A stretch of DNA of 64,000 nt, taken from the NCBI GenBank assembly GCA_041940025.1, contig JBGTSY010000002.1, positions 124,001 through 188,000 on the forward strand, in the 5' to 3' direction. The notes beneath the pieces were generated by a model that saw only the letters and a list, made by a program, of their open reading frames with translations, had not been told where the DNA came from and did not search any database. The first letter of the stretch is position 1. Every line of letters starts with the position of its first letter. A program made the position numbers and the translations under genes. Positions 16,711-25,437 of this stretch are shown here, in pieces. The stretch comes from UBA5859 sp041940025. GTDB taxonomy: Bacteria > Pseudomonadota > Gammaproteobacteria > UBA5859.

Positions 16711-19533
16711 ATGAAGGATTATAAAGAAACCATCAATCTACCCCATACTGACTTTCCCATGAAAGCCAATTTAGCGCAGCGTGAACCACAACAGTTAGCC
16801 AAGTGGGATCAGATGGATCTCTATCAAAAGTTGCAGAAGCACACGGCGGGTAGACCAAAATTTATCCTGCATGATGGGCCACCCTATGCCAATGGTTCCA
16901 TTCACATTGGCCACAGTGTCAACAAAATCTTAAAAGACATCATTATTAAATCAAAGGTGTTAAGTGGTTTTCATGCGCCCTACGTACCTGGATGGGACTG
17001 TCACGGGTTACCCATTGAACTCAATGTGGAGAAGAAAAAGGGCAAAGCAGGCGTAAAAATTGATGCGGATAAGTTTCGTCTCGCTTGCCGAGAGTACGCA
17101 AATAAACAGGTTACCGCGCAAAAGGAAGATTTTATCCGGCTTGGTGTGCTGGGTGATTGGGAGCAGCCGTATCTCACCATGAATTATCAGTTTGAGGCCG
17201 ATATTGTGCGGGCTCTGGGAGGCATCATTCAAAATGGACATGTGGTGAAAGGGGAAAAGCCAGTCCATTGGTGTGCTGATTGTGGTTCCGCTTTGGCAGA
17301 AGCGGAAGTTGAATATGAAAACAGGCTCTCTCCGGCCATCGATGTGGCTTTTAAAGCGCTAGACAGCATCGCATTAGCCAAGCACCTCGGCGTTGAGTTA
17401 GAGGCCGATGGTGACATCGAGGTCGTGATTTGGACCACGACTCCCTGGACATTGCCGGCCAATCAGGGCATTGCCCTGCATCCACACTTAAGCTATCAAT
17501 TAGTGGAGGTGGCCATTGGCGCGCAACGACGGTATTTGATTTTGGCGCAAGCGTTAACGGAGCAAGCACTGGCGCGTTATGAGGGCGAACAAGTACGAGT
17601 CATCACACAATTTGAGGGGCAAGTATTAGAGAACGTGCTCTTTCAGCATCCTTTCTACCCTCGGCAGGTGCCTATTGTCCTTGGGGAGCATGTCACCACT
17701 GAAGCGGGTACCGGGGCGGTGCATACGGCTCCTGCTCATGGCCTGGATGATTTTATCGTGGGCACAAAGTATCGACTGCCCGTAGATAACCCAGTAGATG
17801 CGCAGGGTCGATTTTTGCCTACAACTGAGCTATTTGCAGGCGAATTTGTGTTTAAGGCGAATGCGTCAATAGTGGAAGTCCTGGAGTCGCGTGACCGTCT
17901 TCTTGCGCACCGTGAGTTGTCGCACAGCTATCCTCATTGCTGGCGACATAAAACGCCTATTTTATTTCGCGCGACACCTCAGTGGTTTATCAGCATGGAA
18001 GAAGCCGGGTTGAGACAACAGTCGTTGACCGCCATTGAAGCTGTCAAGTGGGCTCCCGATTGGGGGCAGGCGCGCATTGAGGGCATGGTATCTGGTCGGC
18101 CAGACTGGTGTATCTCCAGACAGCGAACATGGGGCGTTCCCATTCCACTGTTTGTGCACAAGGAGACCGGGGAGTTACATCCTCGTACCCCCCAGCTAAT
18201 CGAACAGATCGCTACGTTAATCGAAGAGAATGGGATCCAGGCTTGGTTCGATCTGCCGGTCGAATCCATTCTAAGCACGGAAGCGGGGGAGTACGAAAAA
18301 ATAACCGATACTTTAGATGTCTGGTTTGATTCAGGTGTGACCCATACCTGCGTGTTGCGGGCACGAAGTGAACTTGGATTTCCGGCCGATCTCTATTTAG
18401 AAGGCTCAGATCAACACCGCGGTTGGTTTCAATCCTCTCTGTTGACCTCTCTGGCGTTGTACGGATGTGCGCCTTATAAGCAGGTATTGACCCACGGCTT
18501 TACCGTCGATGCTGACGGCAAGAAGATGTCAAAGTCATTAGGTAATGTGGTGGCACCGCAGAAAGTAGTCAATCAGTTAGGTGCAGATGTGTTGCGGCTT
18601 TGGGTCTCGGCTACCGATTATCGAGGCGAGATGAGCGTCTCCGAAGAGATTTTAAAACGTTCTTCCGATGCCTATCGACGCATCCGTAATACGTTGCGAT
18701 TTCTATTGGGTAATTTAGATGGATTCTCTGTTGATAAACACAGGCTTGTCTGGGAAGAGATGGTGGAGATCGATCAATGGGTGGTCGCACGTACTCATCA
18801 GCTCCAGGAGCAAATTAAACGGCACTATGAAGCCTATGAATTTCACCAGATTTATCAGGTAGTGCATCATTTTTGTTCTGTAGAGTTAGGTAGTTTCTAT
18901 CTCGATATTCTCAAAGATCGTCTCTATACCATGCCAAAGCAGAGTGTGGGAAGACGCTCTGGTCAAACCGCGATGATGCATGTGGCAGAAGCGCTTGTGC
19001 GTTGGATTGCCCCCATATTGAGTTTTACCGCCGAAGAGGCGTGGGCCTATTTACCAGGTGATCGAGAAGAGTCCGTTTTGATGGAAACCTGGTACAGCGA
19101 TTGGCCCGAAGGCTTAATAAAAACAGGGGTGAACTGGGAGATCTGGCAAGTTAGAAGTCGTTTGCGCGATCAGGTCAATAAGGCCATTGAACAGCAGCGC
19201 GATGCAGGCAAAATTAAAGCATCTCTGGCAGCTGACGTCACTTTGTATTGTTCAGAGCGGTTGCGAGGACAACTACAACCGGTTGCTGAGGAGCTGCGTT
19301 TCTTGTTAATAACTGCGGAGACGCAGATGGATAGCCTCGAAAATAAGAGCGATTCGGCTCTACCCACAAACGACGCGGATTTATGGGTACAGATCAGCGC
19401 TTCCCAGTGCCCAAAGTGTGTCCGCTGCTGGCACCATCGCCCGGAGGTGGGTAAACACCAAAATCATCCGGAATTATGTGGAAGATGTATTGAAAATATT
19501 GAACGTGAAGGCGAACAACGCCGCTTTTTTTAA
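16711..19533 (+). CDS. ileS: Isoleucyl-tRNA synthetase
   Basis: Charges tRNA-Ile; class I synthetase of 940 residues. The HIGH-type motif PPYANGSIHIGH is near 56-67, the CP1 editing domain with WTTTPWTLPAN follows, KMSKSLGN is near 605-612, and the C-terminal zinc finger is CPKCVRCW...CGRCIE near 905-930, typical of the bacterial type sensitive to mupirocin. ATG start; no ribosome site stronger than AAGGAT was seen nearby. Confidence 0.98.
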   Translation: MKDYKETINLPHTDFPMKANLAQREPQQLAKWDQMDLYQKLQKHTAGRPKFILHDGPPYANGSIHIGHSVNKILKDIIIKSKVLSGFHAPYVPGWDCHGLPIELNVEKKKGKAGVKIDADKFRLACREYANKQVTAQKEDFIRLGVLGDWEQPYLTMNYQFEADIVRALGGIIQNGHVVKGEKPVHWCADCGSALAEAEVEYENRLSPAIDVAFKALDSIALAKHLGVELEADGDIEVVIWTTTPWTLPANQGIALHPHLSYQLVEVAIGAQRRYLILAQALTEQALARYEGEQVRVITQFEGQVLENVLFQHPFYPRQVPIVLGEHVTTEAGTGAVHTAPAHGLDDFIVGTKYRLPVDNPVDAQGRFLPTTELFAGEFVFKANASIVEVLESRDRLLAHRELSHSYPHCWRHKTPILFRATPQWFISMEEAGLRQQSLTAIEAVKWAPDWGQARIEGMVSGRPDWCISRQRTWGVPIPLFVHKETGELHPRTPQLIEQIATLIEENGIQAWFDLPVESILSTEAGEYEKITDTLDVWFDSGVTHTCVLRARSELGFPADLYLEGSDQHRGWFQSSLLTSLALYGCAPYKQVLTHGFTVDADGKKMSKSLGNVVAPQKVVNQLGADVLRLWVSATDYRGEMSVSEEILKRSSDAYRRIRNTLRFLLGNLDGFSVDKHRLVWEEMVEIDQWVVARTHQLQEQIKRHYEAYEFHQIYQVVHHFCSVELGSFYLDILKDRLYTMPKQSVGRRSGQTAMMHVAEALVRWIAPILSFTAEEAWAYLPGDREESVLMETWYSDWPEGLIKTGVNWEIWQVRSRLRDQVNKAIEQQRDAGKIKASLAADVTLYCSERLRGQLQPVAEELRFLLITAETQMDSLENKSDSALPTNDADLWVQISASQCPKCVRCWHHRPEVGKHQNHPELCGRCIENIEREGEQRRFF

Positions 19534-19564
19534 TATAAGCTAAGGACTCAAAAGGGTAATATAT

Positions 19565-20065
19565 TTGAAACTTAAAACGTTAAAAATTGGTTGGTACCTA
19601 ATCGCGCTGTCAGTGATTGCCGCAGATCAGATCACCAAATGGGCGATTGTCTCACAATTTCAGCTATTTGAATTGAAACCCATTACTTCCTTCTTTAACC
19701 TGACATTGGTCTACAATACCGGCGCAGCATTTAGTTTTCTCAGTCAGGCGGATGGTTGGCAACGTTGGTTTTTTTCCAGTGTTGCCATCGGCGTAAGTGT
19801 TGTGCTGATTATCTGGATAACACGGTTACAGGATCAGCAAAAGATTTTGGGCGCTGCCCTTGCTTGTATCCTTGGTGGCGCTATTGGGAACTTAATCGAT
19901 CGCCTAGCTTATGGTTATGTGATTGACTTCTTGGATTTTTATGTGAATCGATATCATTGGCCAGCCTTTAATGTGGCCGATACAGCAATATTTATCGGTG
20001 CCGGCTTACTCATTTTGGATATGTTTATTGGTGGAGAGCAGGAAGCGGAAAATGCCACTAAATAA
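19565..20065 (+). CDS. lspA: Lipoprotein signal peptidase (signal peptidase II)
   Basis: Inner-membrane aspartyl protease that removes signal peptides from prolipoproteins such as BamD in this window. 166 residues, four helices; the catalytic aspartates lie in GNLIDRLAYGYVIDFLDF and FNVADTAIFIGAGLL. The start is TTG with AAGGG eight bases upstream; no usable ATG precedes the conserved ADQITKW. The fkpB/slpA gene usually found between lspA and ispH is absent here. Confidence 0.96.
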   Translation: MKLKTLKIGWYLIALSVIAADQITKWAIVSQFQLFELKPITSFFNLTLVYNTGAAFSFLSQADGWQRWFFSSVAIGVSVVLIIWITRLQDQQKILGAALACILGGAIGNLIDRLAYGYVIDFLDFYVNRYHWPAFNVADTAIFIGAGLLILDMFIGGEQEAENATK

Positions 20066-20082
20066 TATGTTAGAGTCATATC

Positions 20083-21039
20083 ATGCAAATCTTACTTGCC
20101 AGTCCTAGGGGTTTTTGTGCCGGTGTCGATCGTGCGATCGACATTGTCAATCGCGCATTAGAACTGTTTGGTCCGCCTATCTATGTGAAGCACGAAGTGG
20201 TGCATAATAAATTCGTAGTGGAGGATCTACGTGAACGTGGTGCCCGATTTATAGAAGACATTAACGAGGTGCCAGACGGTTCCGTGATAATTTTCAGCGC
20301 TCATGGGGTGTCACAAGCAGTACGTGATGAAGCAGAGAGTCGGGAGTTGACTATTTTCGACGCCACTTGCCCACTGGTCACAAAGGTTCATCTAGAGGTG
20401 GTGCGCCATAGCCGGGCAGATGAAGAAGTGGTGTTAATTGGTCATCGCGGGCATCCAGAAGTGGAAGGAACTTTAGGTCAGTATCATAGCCAAAGCGGCG
20501 CAATCTATCTGGTGGAGTCCTTAGAAGATGTGGCGGAACTCAGCATCGCTGATCCCACCAAAGTGGCTTTAGTGACGCAAACTACACTGTCAGTGGAAGA
20601 TACTGCCGAGATAGTGTCGCTCTTAAAGCAAAAATATCCCGCTATGAGAACGCCGAAAAACGAAGATATCTGTTATGCCACACAAAATCGACAAGACGCA
20701 GTTAAGGTGTTAACGGACCAATGTGATCTCATTTTGGTGGTGGGATCGCCTAACAGCTCCAACTCCAACCGGCTAAAGGAAATTGCCACAAAAAGAAACA
20801 TCCCCGGTTATCTAATAGATGGTCCGGAACATCTGCAAAAAGAGTGGTTTGATGGTGTGCAGACCATTGGTCTGACGGCCGGCGCGTCGGCGCCAGAATT
20901 GTTGGTGAAGCAAGTACTGGAACGCCTAAGTGAATGGGGAGTGACTCAGGTTATAGAGTCGAAGGGAGTAGATGAGAACATGACTTTTACTCTACCGAAA
21001 GAACTACGGTTAGAGATTAAATCGAATTCTGTCAAATAA
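20083..21039 (+). CDS. ispH: 4-hydroxy-3-methylbut-2-enyl diphosphate reductase
   Basis: Last enzyme of the MEP isoprenoid pathway, forming IPP and DMAPP at an iron-sulphur cluster. 318 residues; the cluster cysteines are in GFCAGVDRA (Cys12), FDATCPLVTK (about 96) and ICYATQNRQ (about 197). It starts 17 bases after lspA. ispG, the preceding step, is at 51170-52399. Confidence 0.97.
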   Translation: MQILLASPRGFCAGVDRAIDIVNRALELFGPPIYVKHEVVHNKFVVEDLRERGARFIEDINEVPDGSVIIFSAHGVSQAVRDEAESRELTIFDATCPLVTKVHLEVVRHSRADEEVVLIGHRGHPEVEGTLGQYHSQSGAIYLVESLEDVAELSIADPTKVALVTQTTLSVEDTAEIVSLLKQKYPAMRTPKNEDICYATQNRQDAVKVLTDQCDLILVVGSPNSSNSNRLKEIATKRNIPGYLIDGPEHLQKEWFDGVQTIGLTAGASAPELLVKQVLERLSEWGVTQVIESKGVDENMTFTLPKELRLEIKSNSVK

Positions 21040-21593
21040 TAGATGGATGACTGTCGCAGAAGTCAGCGTCTATTGCGACCCTGTTCTGTTAATTGGGTTC
21101 CTGCCGGCACCAACCGAACTTTGATACAAGTGTTTGTGTCACTCATTTCTCCGTGCCATCGTTCGTGCTCGAGATGAAAACCGCACATGGAGATGAGTGA
21201 GTGACTTGGTAAACTGGATTGGCAATGGATAAAAGTCACCAGTTAATCATCGGAAGCAAACCCTCTGCTCTGATTTGAGAGTCTGACGCCCCAATTCAAG
21301 TCAAATAGATCAATGATAAATTAATGAGGACTTCTCTGTCGGCGTGACTCCAACGTCTAAAAGCATTAAATCCGTTAACGGTAATAGTAGAAGAGACGGT
21401 TAAAATGGATATAAAGCTAAGAGCGATAATAGTTTCTAAAAGTCTTGGTTTAATCAGATAAAAACAAAACTCCTTCATTATTAATTGCCATTATTAAAGC
21501 AAAAGAAAAATCTTTTCAGCTGTCTCTGGCTCTGTGATAGGATTGCTTCAGATGGTCATTAAATAAAACCATTAAAGTAAAGCAAGAACACCT
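21040..21593. other. Intergenic stretch between ispH and the pilin cluster
   Basis: About 550 bases without a gene I can support. In Pseudomonas the pilE and pilY1 genes lie in this syntenic position. I searched by eye for a sigma-54 promoter (GG-N10-GC) ahead of fimT and found none with correct spacing. A 60-codon reverse ORF (21296-21478) has a vaguely pilin-like hydrophobic segment but no ribosome site and is not called. Confidence 0.4.
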
Positions 21594-22106
21594 ATGCACA
21601 GTCCTGCCAGGGGAATGCATTTCATAGAAATACTGATTGTGCTTGCTTTAATTGGCATTTTGGCGACGGTAGCCATTCCTGCATACAAGTTGAGCATTGA
21701 ACGACATAGAATTAAAAATGCCACAGAGCATTTACTCAATGAGTTGCGCGGCGCAAGAAGAGAGGCGCAGCAGTCCAACCAAGTCGTCTATTTTCGATTT
21801 TCCCCCCATCACCAGTGTATCGGTGTGAGTCGTCAACACCCCTGTGAGTGTGGTTCTTCTCCAGGTTGTACGCTGAAATCATTTTCCAGGAGAATCAAAC
21901 TGGCTGACTATCCTGGTGTGAAGATGCACACAAACCTGTCTACACAGACTACATTTTTTAAGCCAGATCGGGGTGTTATAGGGAGATTAGGCCGAATACG
22001 ACTATGGACAGACAACTACGAATTACAAATCATCCTGTCAATGCATCGGATCCGGGTTTGTGTTTCTAAGCAGGGGAAAAAAATACCTGGGTATAACGCT
22101 TGCTGA
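21594..22106 (+). CDS. fimT: Minor pseudopilin, FimT/GspH type
   Basis: Prepilin-type protein of 170 residues. The leader MHSPARG is cut before MHFIEILIVLALIGILATVAIPAY, which has glutamate at +5 and the hydrophobic N-terminal helix; a cysteine-rich middle (CECGSSPGC) and C-terminal CVSKQGKKIPGYNAC suggest disulphides. It begins a four-gene group of minor pilins preceding thiO. Minor pilins prime assembly of type IV pili from the inner membrane. GspH-like family membership is inferred from position and size. Confidence 0.8.
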   Translation: MHSPARGMHFIEILIVLALIGILATVAIPAYKLSIERHRIKNATEHLLNELRGARREAQQSNQVVYFRFSPHHQCIGVSRQHPCECGSSPGCTLKSFSRRIKLADYPGVKMHTNLSTQTTFFKPDRGVIGRLGRIRLWTDNYELQIILSMHRIRVCVSKQGKKIPGYNAC

Positions 22107-22800
22107 CAAGGTCAAGCTAAGCGGACAGCGCGCTTTTACATTGGTTGAGTTGTTATCCACATTAGCCGCGTCAGCGGTGACCATCTTGGTCATAGTGACA
22201 GCACTACAACATACCACTCAAAGTAGTGTGAGCATGAAAAGAGTCACATTGGTACAACAGGAAGTGAATTGGATAGCACACTTCATTTCTCAGGAAGTTG
22301 AACGGGCAGGATACTTTCACCACAAGGTAGCATCCTTAATAACCCAGACGCTACCGAATAACCCATATCTAGATGCCAACACTCAGCCCCAGATCGGGCA
22401 ACAAGGCCAGTGCATGACACTAGGATATTTTCGACCCTGCGCGGGAGGAGGGTTAGCCTGTACCTACAGCGGATTCAAGTTGCAGAACCATACCATCAGA
22501 AAACGCATTGGTGGCATTGGATCTACCAAAGAAGCGCCTAATTGCACTCGGGGAAGTTGGCAAACGATCAGTTCCGATGATTTGATTGTAACGGAGCTGT
22601 TGTTTACGCCTATTGCACACTCTTGTTGGGATCTCCATAAAAATGATTTCTGTATGACGTCAAAAAAGAAAAAAGGGAAGCGAAAAATTTGGATCCCCCA
22701 GTGGCGTTTGACAGTGGCAGCGCACTGGAGAAACCATCCTCAAACCAAGTATCGAGTCATGCGTCGGATAAGATCTCGCAATTATGTGGTGCAAAGATAG
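22060..22800 (+). CDS. pilW: Minor pilin, PilW type
   Basis: Prepilin-like protein of up to 246 residues. FTLVELLSTLAASAVTILVIVTAL near residues 26-49 is the pilin helix with glutamate at +5, but the residue before the predicted cleavage is alanine (GQRA/FTLVE) rather than glycine. Then IAHFISQEVERAGYF is the PilW-type segment. The start is uncertain: GTG at 22060 inside the fimT end has no clear ribosome site, whereas AGGGGA at 22072 would favour a start nearer 22087 (CTG). Overlaps fimT. Confidence 0.72.
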   Translation: MFLSRGKKYLGITLADKVKLSGQRAFTLVELLSTLAASAVTILVIVTALQHTTQSSVSMKRVTLVQQEVNWIAHFISQEVERAGYFHHKVASLITQTLPNNPYLDANTQPQIGQQGQCMTLGYFRPCAGGGLACTYSGFKLQNHTIRKRIGGIGSTKEAPNCTRGSWQTISSDDLIVTELLFTPIAHSCWDLHKNDFCMTSKKKKGKRKIWIPQWRLTVAAHWRNHPQTKYRVMRRIRSRNYVVQR

Positions 22801-22823
22801 TGTTGAGAGAGAAAGGACTCTAC

Positions 22824-23942
22824 ATGAAAAATAATCTGCGTGCCACGCGAGGGGTGACTACCTTGGCATTTACCATCACAGGATTGCTATTAATGACTAT
22901 ATCCGTATTGCTCGTGAATCGACAGATACAGCTCATTTACAACGTTCAACAGAGAGACTATCAGCAGGAGCAGAGCATGCAGTTAGCTGAGGCGACGCTG
23001 GTCAAGGTACAGAACAATCTGCGCCTCAATGTTTGGCGGGATCTCTGGATCTCCGATGGGGATCAGGATGGCTGGTTAGGCGTAGCAGGGAAAGGTAACG
23101 CAAAGCAATATAACGAGTGGGCCGGACAACACCAATTAGTTCCGAGCTCTTATTTTCGCGTGCTGTTTTCCAATCCGGTACAGTACGATTTTAGGTATCT
23201 TCGGCTTCATATCGAGGTTTGTTACAGCACCCTATGTGCGATCAAAGCAAGACTGAATCAAACATTAAAAATACCCGCCAATAATAAACTTCCCACCGAA
23301 CCTTTGACCGTTTTGGGCGATCTTGGATTAGTGGGACAGATTCGTTTGGTACATGCCAATAGTACTCCCGTGGCACGAGTGACGAACGGCTTAGTCCGGG
23401 TGTCGCCCAGCGTACAGATTACAGATGCAAATGGGACACGTCAGGCGAAGGCGATTGCCGATCCGGCAATAGAAATACAACAGAAATCTCTCTCCACGGC
23501 GGCATTTTTTCAACAGGTGATGGATAACAGTGCAGTGAATTGGCAAGGGGCTTGCCACCTGATGCAGTGTCAATCAGGATGCGATGAAATTCAATTTAAC
23601 GCCGTTCTTCAACAAGCGCCATGCGTTTGGGTAAAAGGAGATCTGACTTTAGCCGGCTACCAGGAGTATGGCAGTCAAAAGACCCCTCTACACGTAGTGG
23701 TAGAGGGCGATCTGCACATCCTACACCAAGCAGTGTTGAATGGGTTAGTCTATCTTAAAAACTCCCATGCGCAATTCAACGGCAGGGAAGCCTGGCAGAT
23801 AAACGGTGCGTTGGTGGCTGAAGGTCAATTAGAGATCCAAGCGCCGGTGACACTCAACTATAAAAAGGAGATCTTAGAGGCCATTCCTCATATGGACATA
23901 AGCGTACCCGTCAGTGGGACTTGGACTGATGCCAGTTTATAG
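22824..23942 (+). CDS. pilX: PilX-like type IV pilus assembly protein
   Basis: 372 residues from the ATG at 22824, which has AAAGGA seven bases upstream; the reading frame is open further upstream but that part overlaps pilW. The N terminus MKNNLRATRG/VTTLAFTITGLLLMTISVLLVNRQIQ is a short basic leader and one helix without the +5 glutamate, as in PilX proteins. The remainder is a long periplasmic domain with several cysteines (CHLMQCQSGC) and a C-terminal repetitive, probably beta-helical stretch (HVVVEGDLHILHQAVLNGLVYL). It is much longer than the roughly 200-residue P. aeruginosa PilX. Confidence 0.65.
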   Translation: MKNNLRATRGVTTLAFTITGLLLMTISVLLVNRQIQLIYNVQQRDYQQEQSMQLAEATLVKVQNNLRLNVWRDLWISDGDQDGWLGVAGKGNAKQYNEWAGQHQLVPSSYFRVLFSNPVQYDFRYLRLHIEVCYSTLCAIKARLNQTLKIPANNKLPTEPLTVLGDLGLVGQIRLVHANSTPVARVTNGLVRVSPSVQITDANGTRQAKAIADPAIEIQQKSLSTAAFFQQVMDNSAVNWQGACHLMQCQSGCDEIQFNAVLQQAPCVWVKGDLTLAGYQEYGSQKTPLHVVVEGDLHILHQAVLNGLVYLKNSHAQFNGREAWQINGALVAEGQLEIQAPVTLNYKKEILEAIPHMDISVPVSGTWTDASL

Positions 23943-24333
23943 ACGCACGAAAGGGGTGGGCATGATTGAAGTGTTGATTGCTTTAGGGGTCTTTTCATTT
24001 GCATATCTGGCTTTGCTGAGTTACCAAACCAAACTGCAGCGAGAGTATCATCATATTCAGGAGCGACAGGCGGCACTGGATCTGGCTCGCTCGCAGCTAA
24101 CAGAACTGCGTACCTTGTTGACACCGACTGATTTTGATAAGTTAACCAGTGGTAGCCGAATCGATCCCTCCGCTAAATATCATTTGAGTTGGAATGTGAC
24201 GAGTGATTCCCATTACGCAAAACAGGTGACGGTACAGGTGTTTTGGCAAGGTACTGGAGGCGCCCAACAACTACACTTATCAACTTTAATTGCACGCACT
24301 ACGGCTATAGATGTGGCACGAATTGAATTTTAA
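23929..24333 (+). CDS. pilV: Minor pilin, PilV type
   Basis: About 134 residues from the ATG at 23929 (overlapping the previous gene by 14 bases); an in-frame GTG lies at 23914. Leader MPVYRRTKG is cut before VGMIEVLIALGVFSFAYLALLSYQ, with glutamate at +5, the form typical of PilV/GspI proteins. Last of the minor-pilin run; thiO begins nine bases later. Confidence 0.75.
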   Translation: MPVYRRTKGVGMIEVLIALGVFSFAYLALLSYQTKLQREYHHIQERQAALDLARSQLTELRTLLTPTDFDKLTSGSRIDPSAKYHLSWNVTSDSHYAKQVTVQVFWQGTGGAQQLHLSTLIARTTAIDVARIEF

Positions 24334-24342
24334 TTCTCAGCG

Positions 24343-25437
24343 ATGAAATCACAACAGTTTGACGTCATTGTCATTGGCGCAGGAATCGCTGGGCTGATGA
24401 CTGCCCGTGAGTTCCTCCAACAGGGGCAGCAGGTCCTGGTTCTGGAGAAAGGTGTGGCAGGCCGCGAAAGTTCTTGGGCGGGTGGTGGCATTTTATCTCC
24501 CCTCTATGCATGGAATACACCTGCTGCGATTTATGATCTGGCATTGTTAGGACATCAACTCTATCCGCAAATTTGTGACGAGCTGAAGCGACAAACAGGT
24601 TTTGACAGTGGATATCAGGCAAGCGGCTTGTTAGTACTGAATCAAACATTGGATAGCAGGGTTCAGGAATACATCAGGCAGACGCAACTCACGGTGACAG
24701 AGTCAATTGCAGAGAAGGTTTGTGCCAATCTGTCGCCGACACTTGGTTCTCTTCCGGCTCTTTTGTTTCCCCATGTGGCGGCTATCAGACCGCCTCGTTT
24801 ATTAAAAGCATTGATCGCACAGTTGACTGATCTCGGTGGTGAGCTTGTTGAAGGGGCGGCAGTGGATAATATTGAGATTGCGGATTCGAGCGTTCAGGGA
24901 GTTCATACTAATGGGGAATTTTATGCAGCCAATAGAGTGGTGATTTGTGCCGGTGCGTGGAGCCGCGAACTCTGTGCGCAATACCAATTTCCCCCAGATA
25001 TCCGTCCGGTGAAGGGACAAATGGTGTTGGTGAAACTGGACACATCGCCACTGTCCCACATTCTATTGGCAGAGGGCCGGTATATCATTCCACGAGGTGG
25101 CGGTGAATACCTGATTGGTAGCACGGTGGAAAATGTTGCATTTGATAAATCGATTAGCAGTGATGTGGCCGAATCTCTGGTAGATTTTGCCTCAGGCGTC
25201 TGCGAAGATTTTTCTGCTGTCTCAATTGTCAAGCAATGGGCAGGCTTGCGTCCCGGAAGTCCGGAAGGCGTGCCTTACATCGCGTGTCATCCACAGGTGG
25301 AAGGATTATTTATCAATGCAGGACATTATCGCAATGGTGTGGTAATGGCGCCCGCGGCGGCGAAACTAGTAGTGGATTTGGCTCGAAGGCAAATGCCGAT
25401 ACTGGATCCGATACCTTATCGATGGTGCAGAGATTAG
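24343..25437 (+). CDS. thiO: Glycine oxidase ThiO (FAD-dependent)
   Basis: Oxidises glycine to iminoglycine for the thiazole half of thiamine. 364 residues; N-terminal FAD dinucleotide motif VIVIGAGIAGLMTAREF near 9-25, SSWAGGGILSPLY near 45-57 typical of ThiO, and C-terminal GLRPGSPEGVPYI...GHYRNGVVMAPAA. Located between the pilins and pilR as in Pseudomonas; no other thiamine genes nearby. Ends tail-to-tail with pilR with a four-base overlap. Confidence 0.93.
   Translation: MKSQQFDVIVIGAGIAGLMTAREFLQQGQQVLVLEKGVAGRESSWAGGGILSPLYAWNTPAAIYDLALLGHQLYPQICDELKRQTGFDSGYQASGLLVLNQTLDSRVQEYIRQTQLTVTESIAEKVCANLSPTLGSLPALLFPHVAAIRPPRLLKALIAQLTDLGGELVEGAAVDNIEIADSSVQGVHTNGEFYAANRVVICAGAWSRELCAQYQFPPDIRPVKGQMVLVKLDTSPLSHILLAEGRYIIPRGGGEYLIGSTVENVAFDKSISSDVAESLVDFASGVCEDFSAVSIVKQWAGLRPGSPEGVPYIACHPQVEGLFINAGHYRNGVVMAPAAAKLVVDLARRQMPILDPIPYRWCRD

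Noticed and set aside
21296..21478. Reverse 60-codon ORF with a pilin-like hydrophobic stretch (RLLETIIALSFISIL)
   Set aside because: No ribosome site, no glycine before the would-be cleavage point, and it stops soon after the helix; possibly a degenerate pilin remnant but coding cannot be supported.
21526..21548. TGGC...TTGC pair ahead of fimT as a sigma-54 promoter for PilR
   Set aside because: The GG and GC elements are 15 bases apart instead of the required 10.
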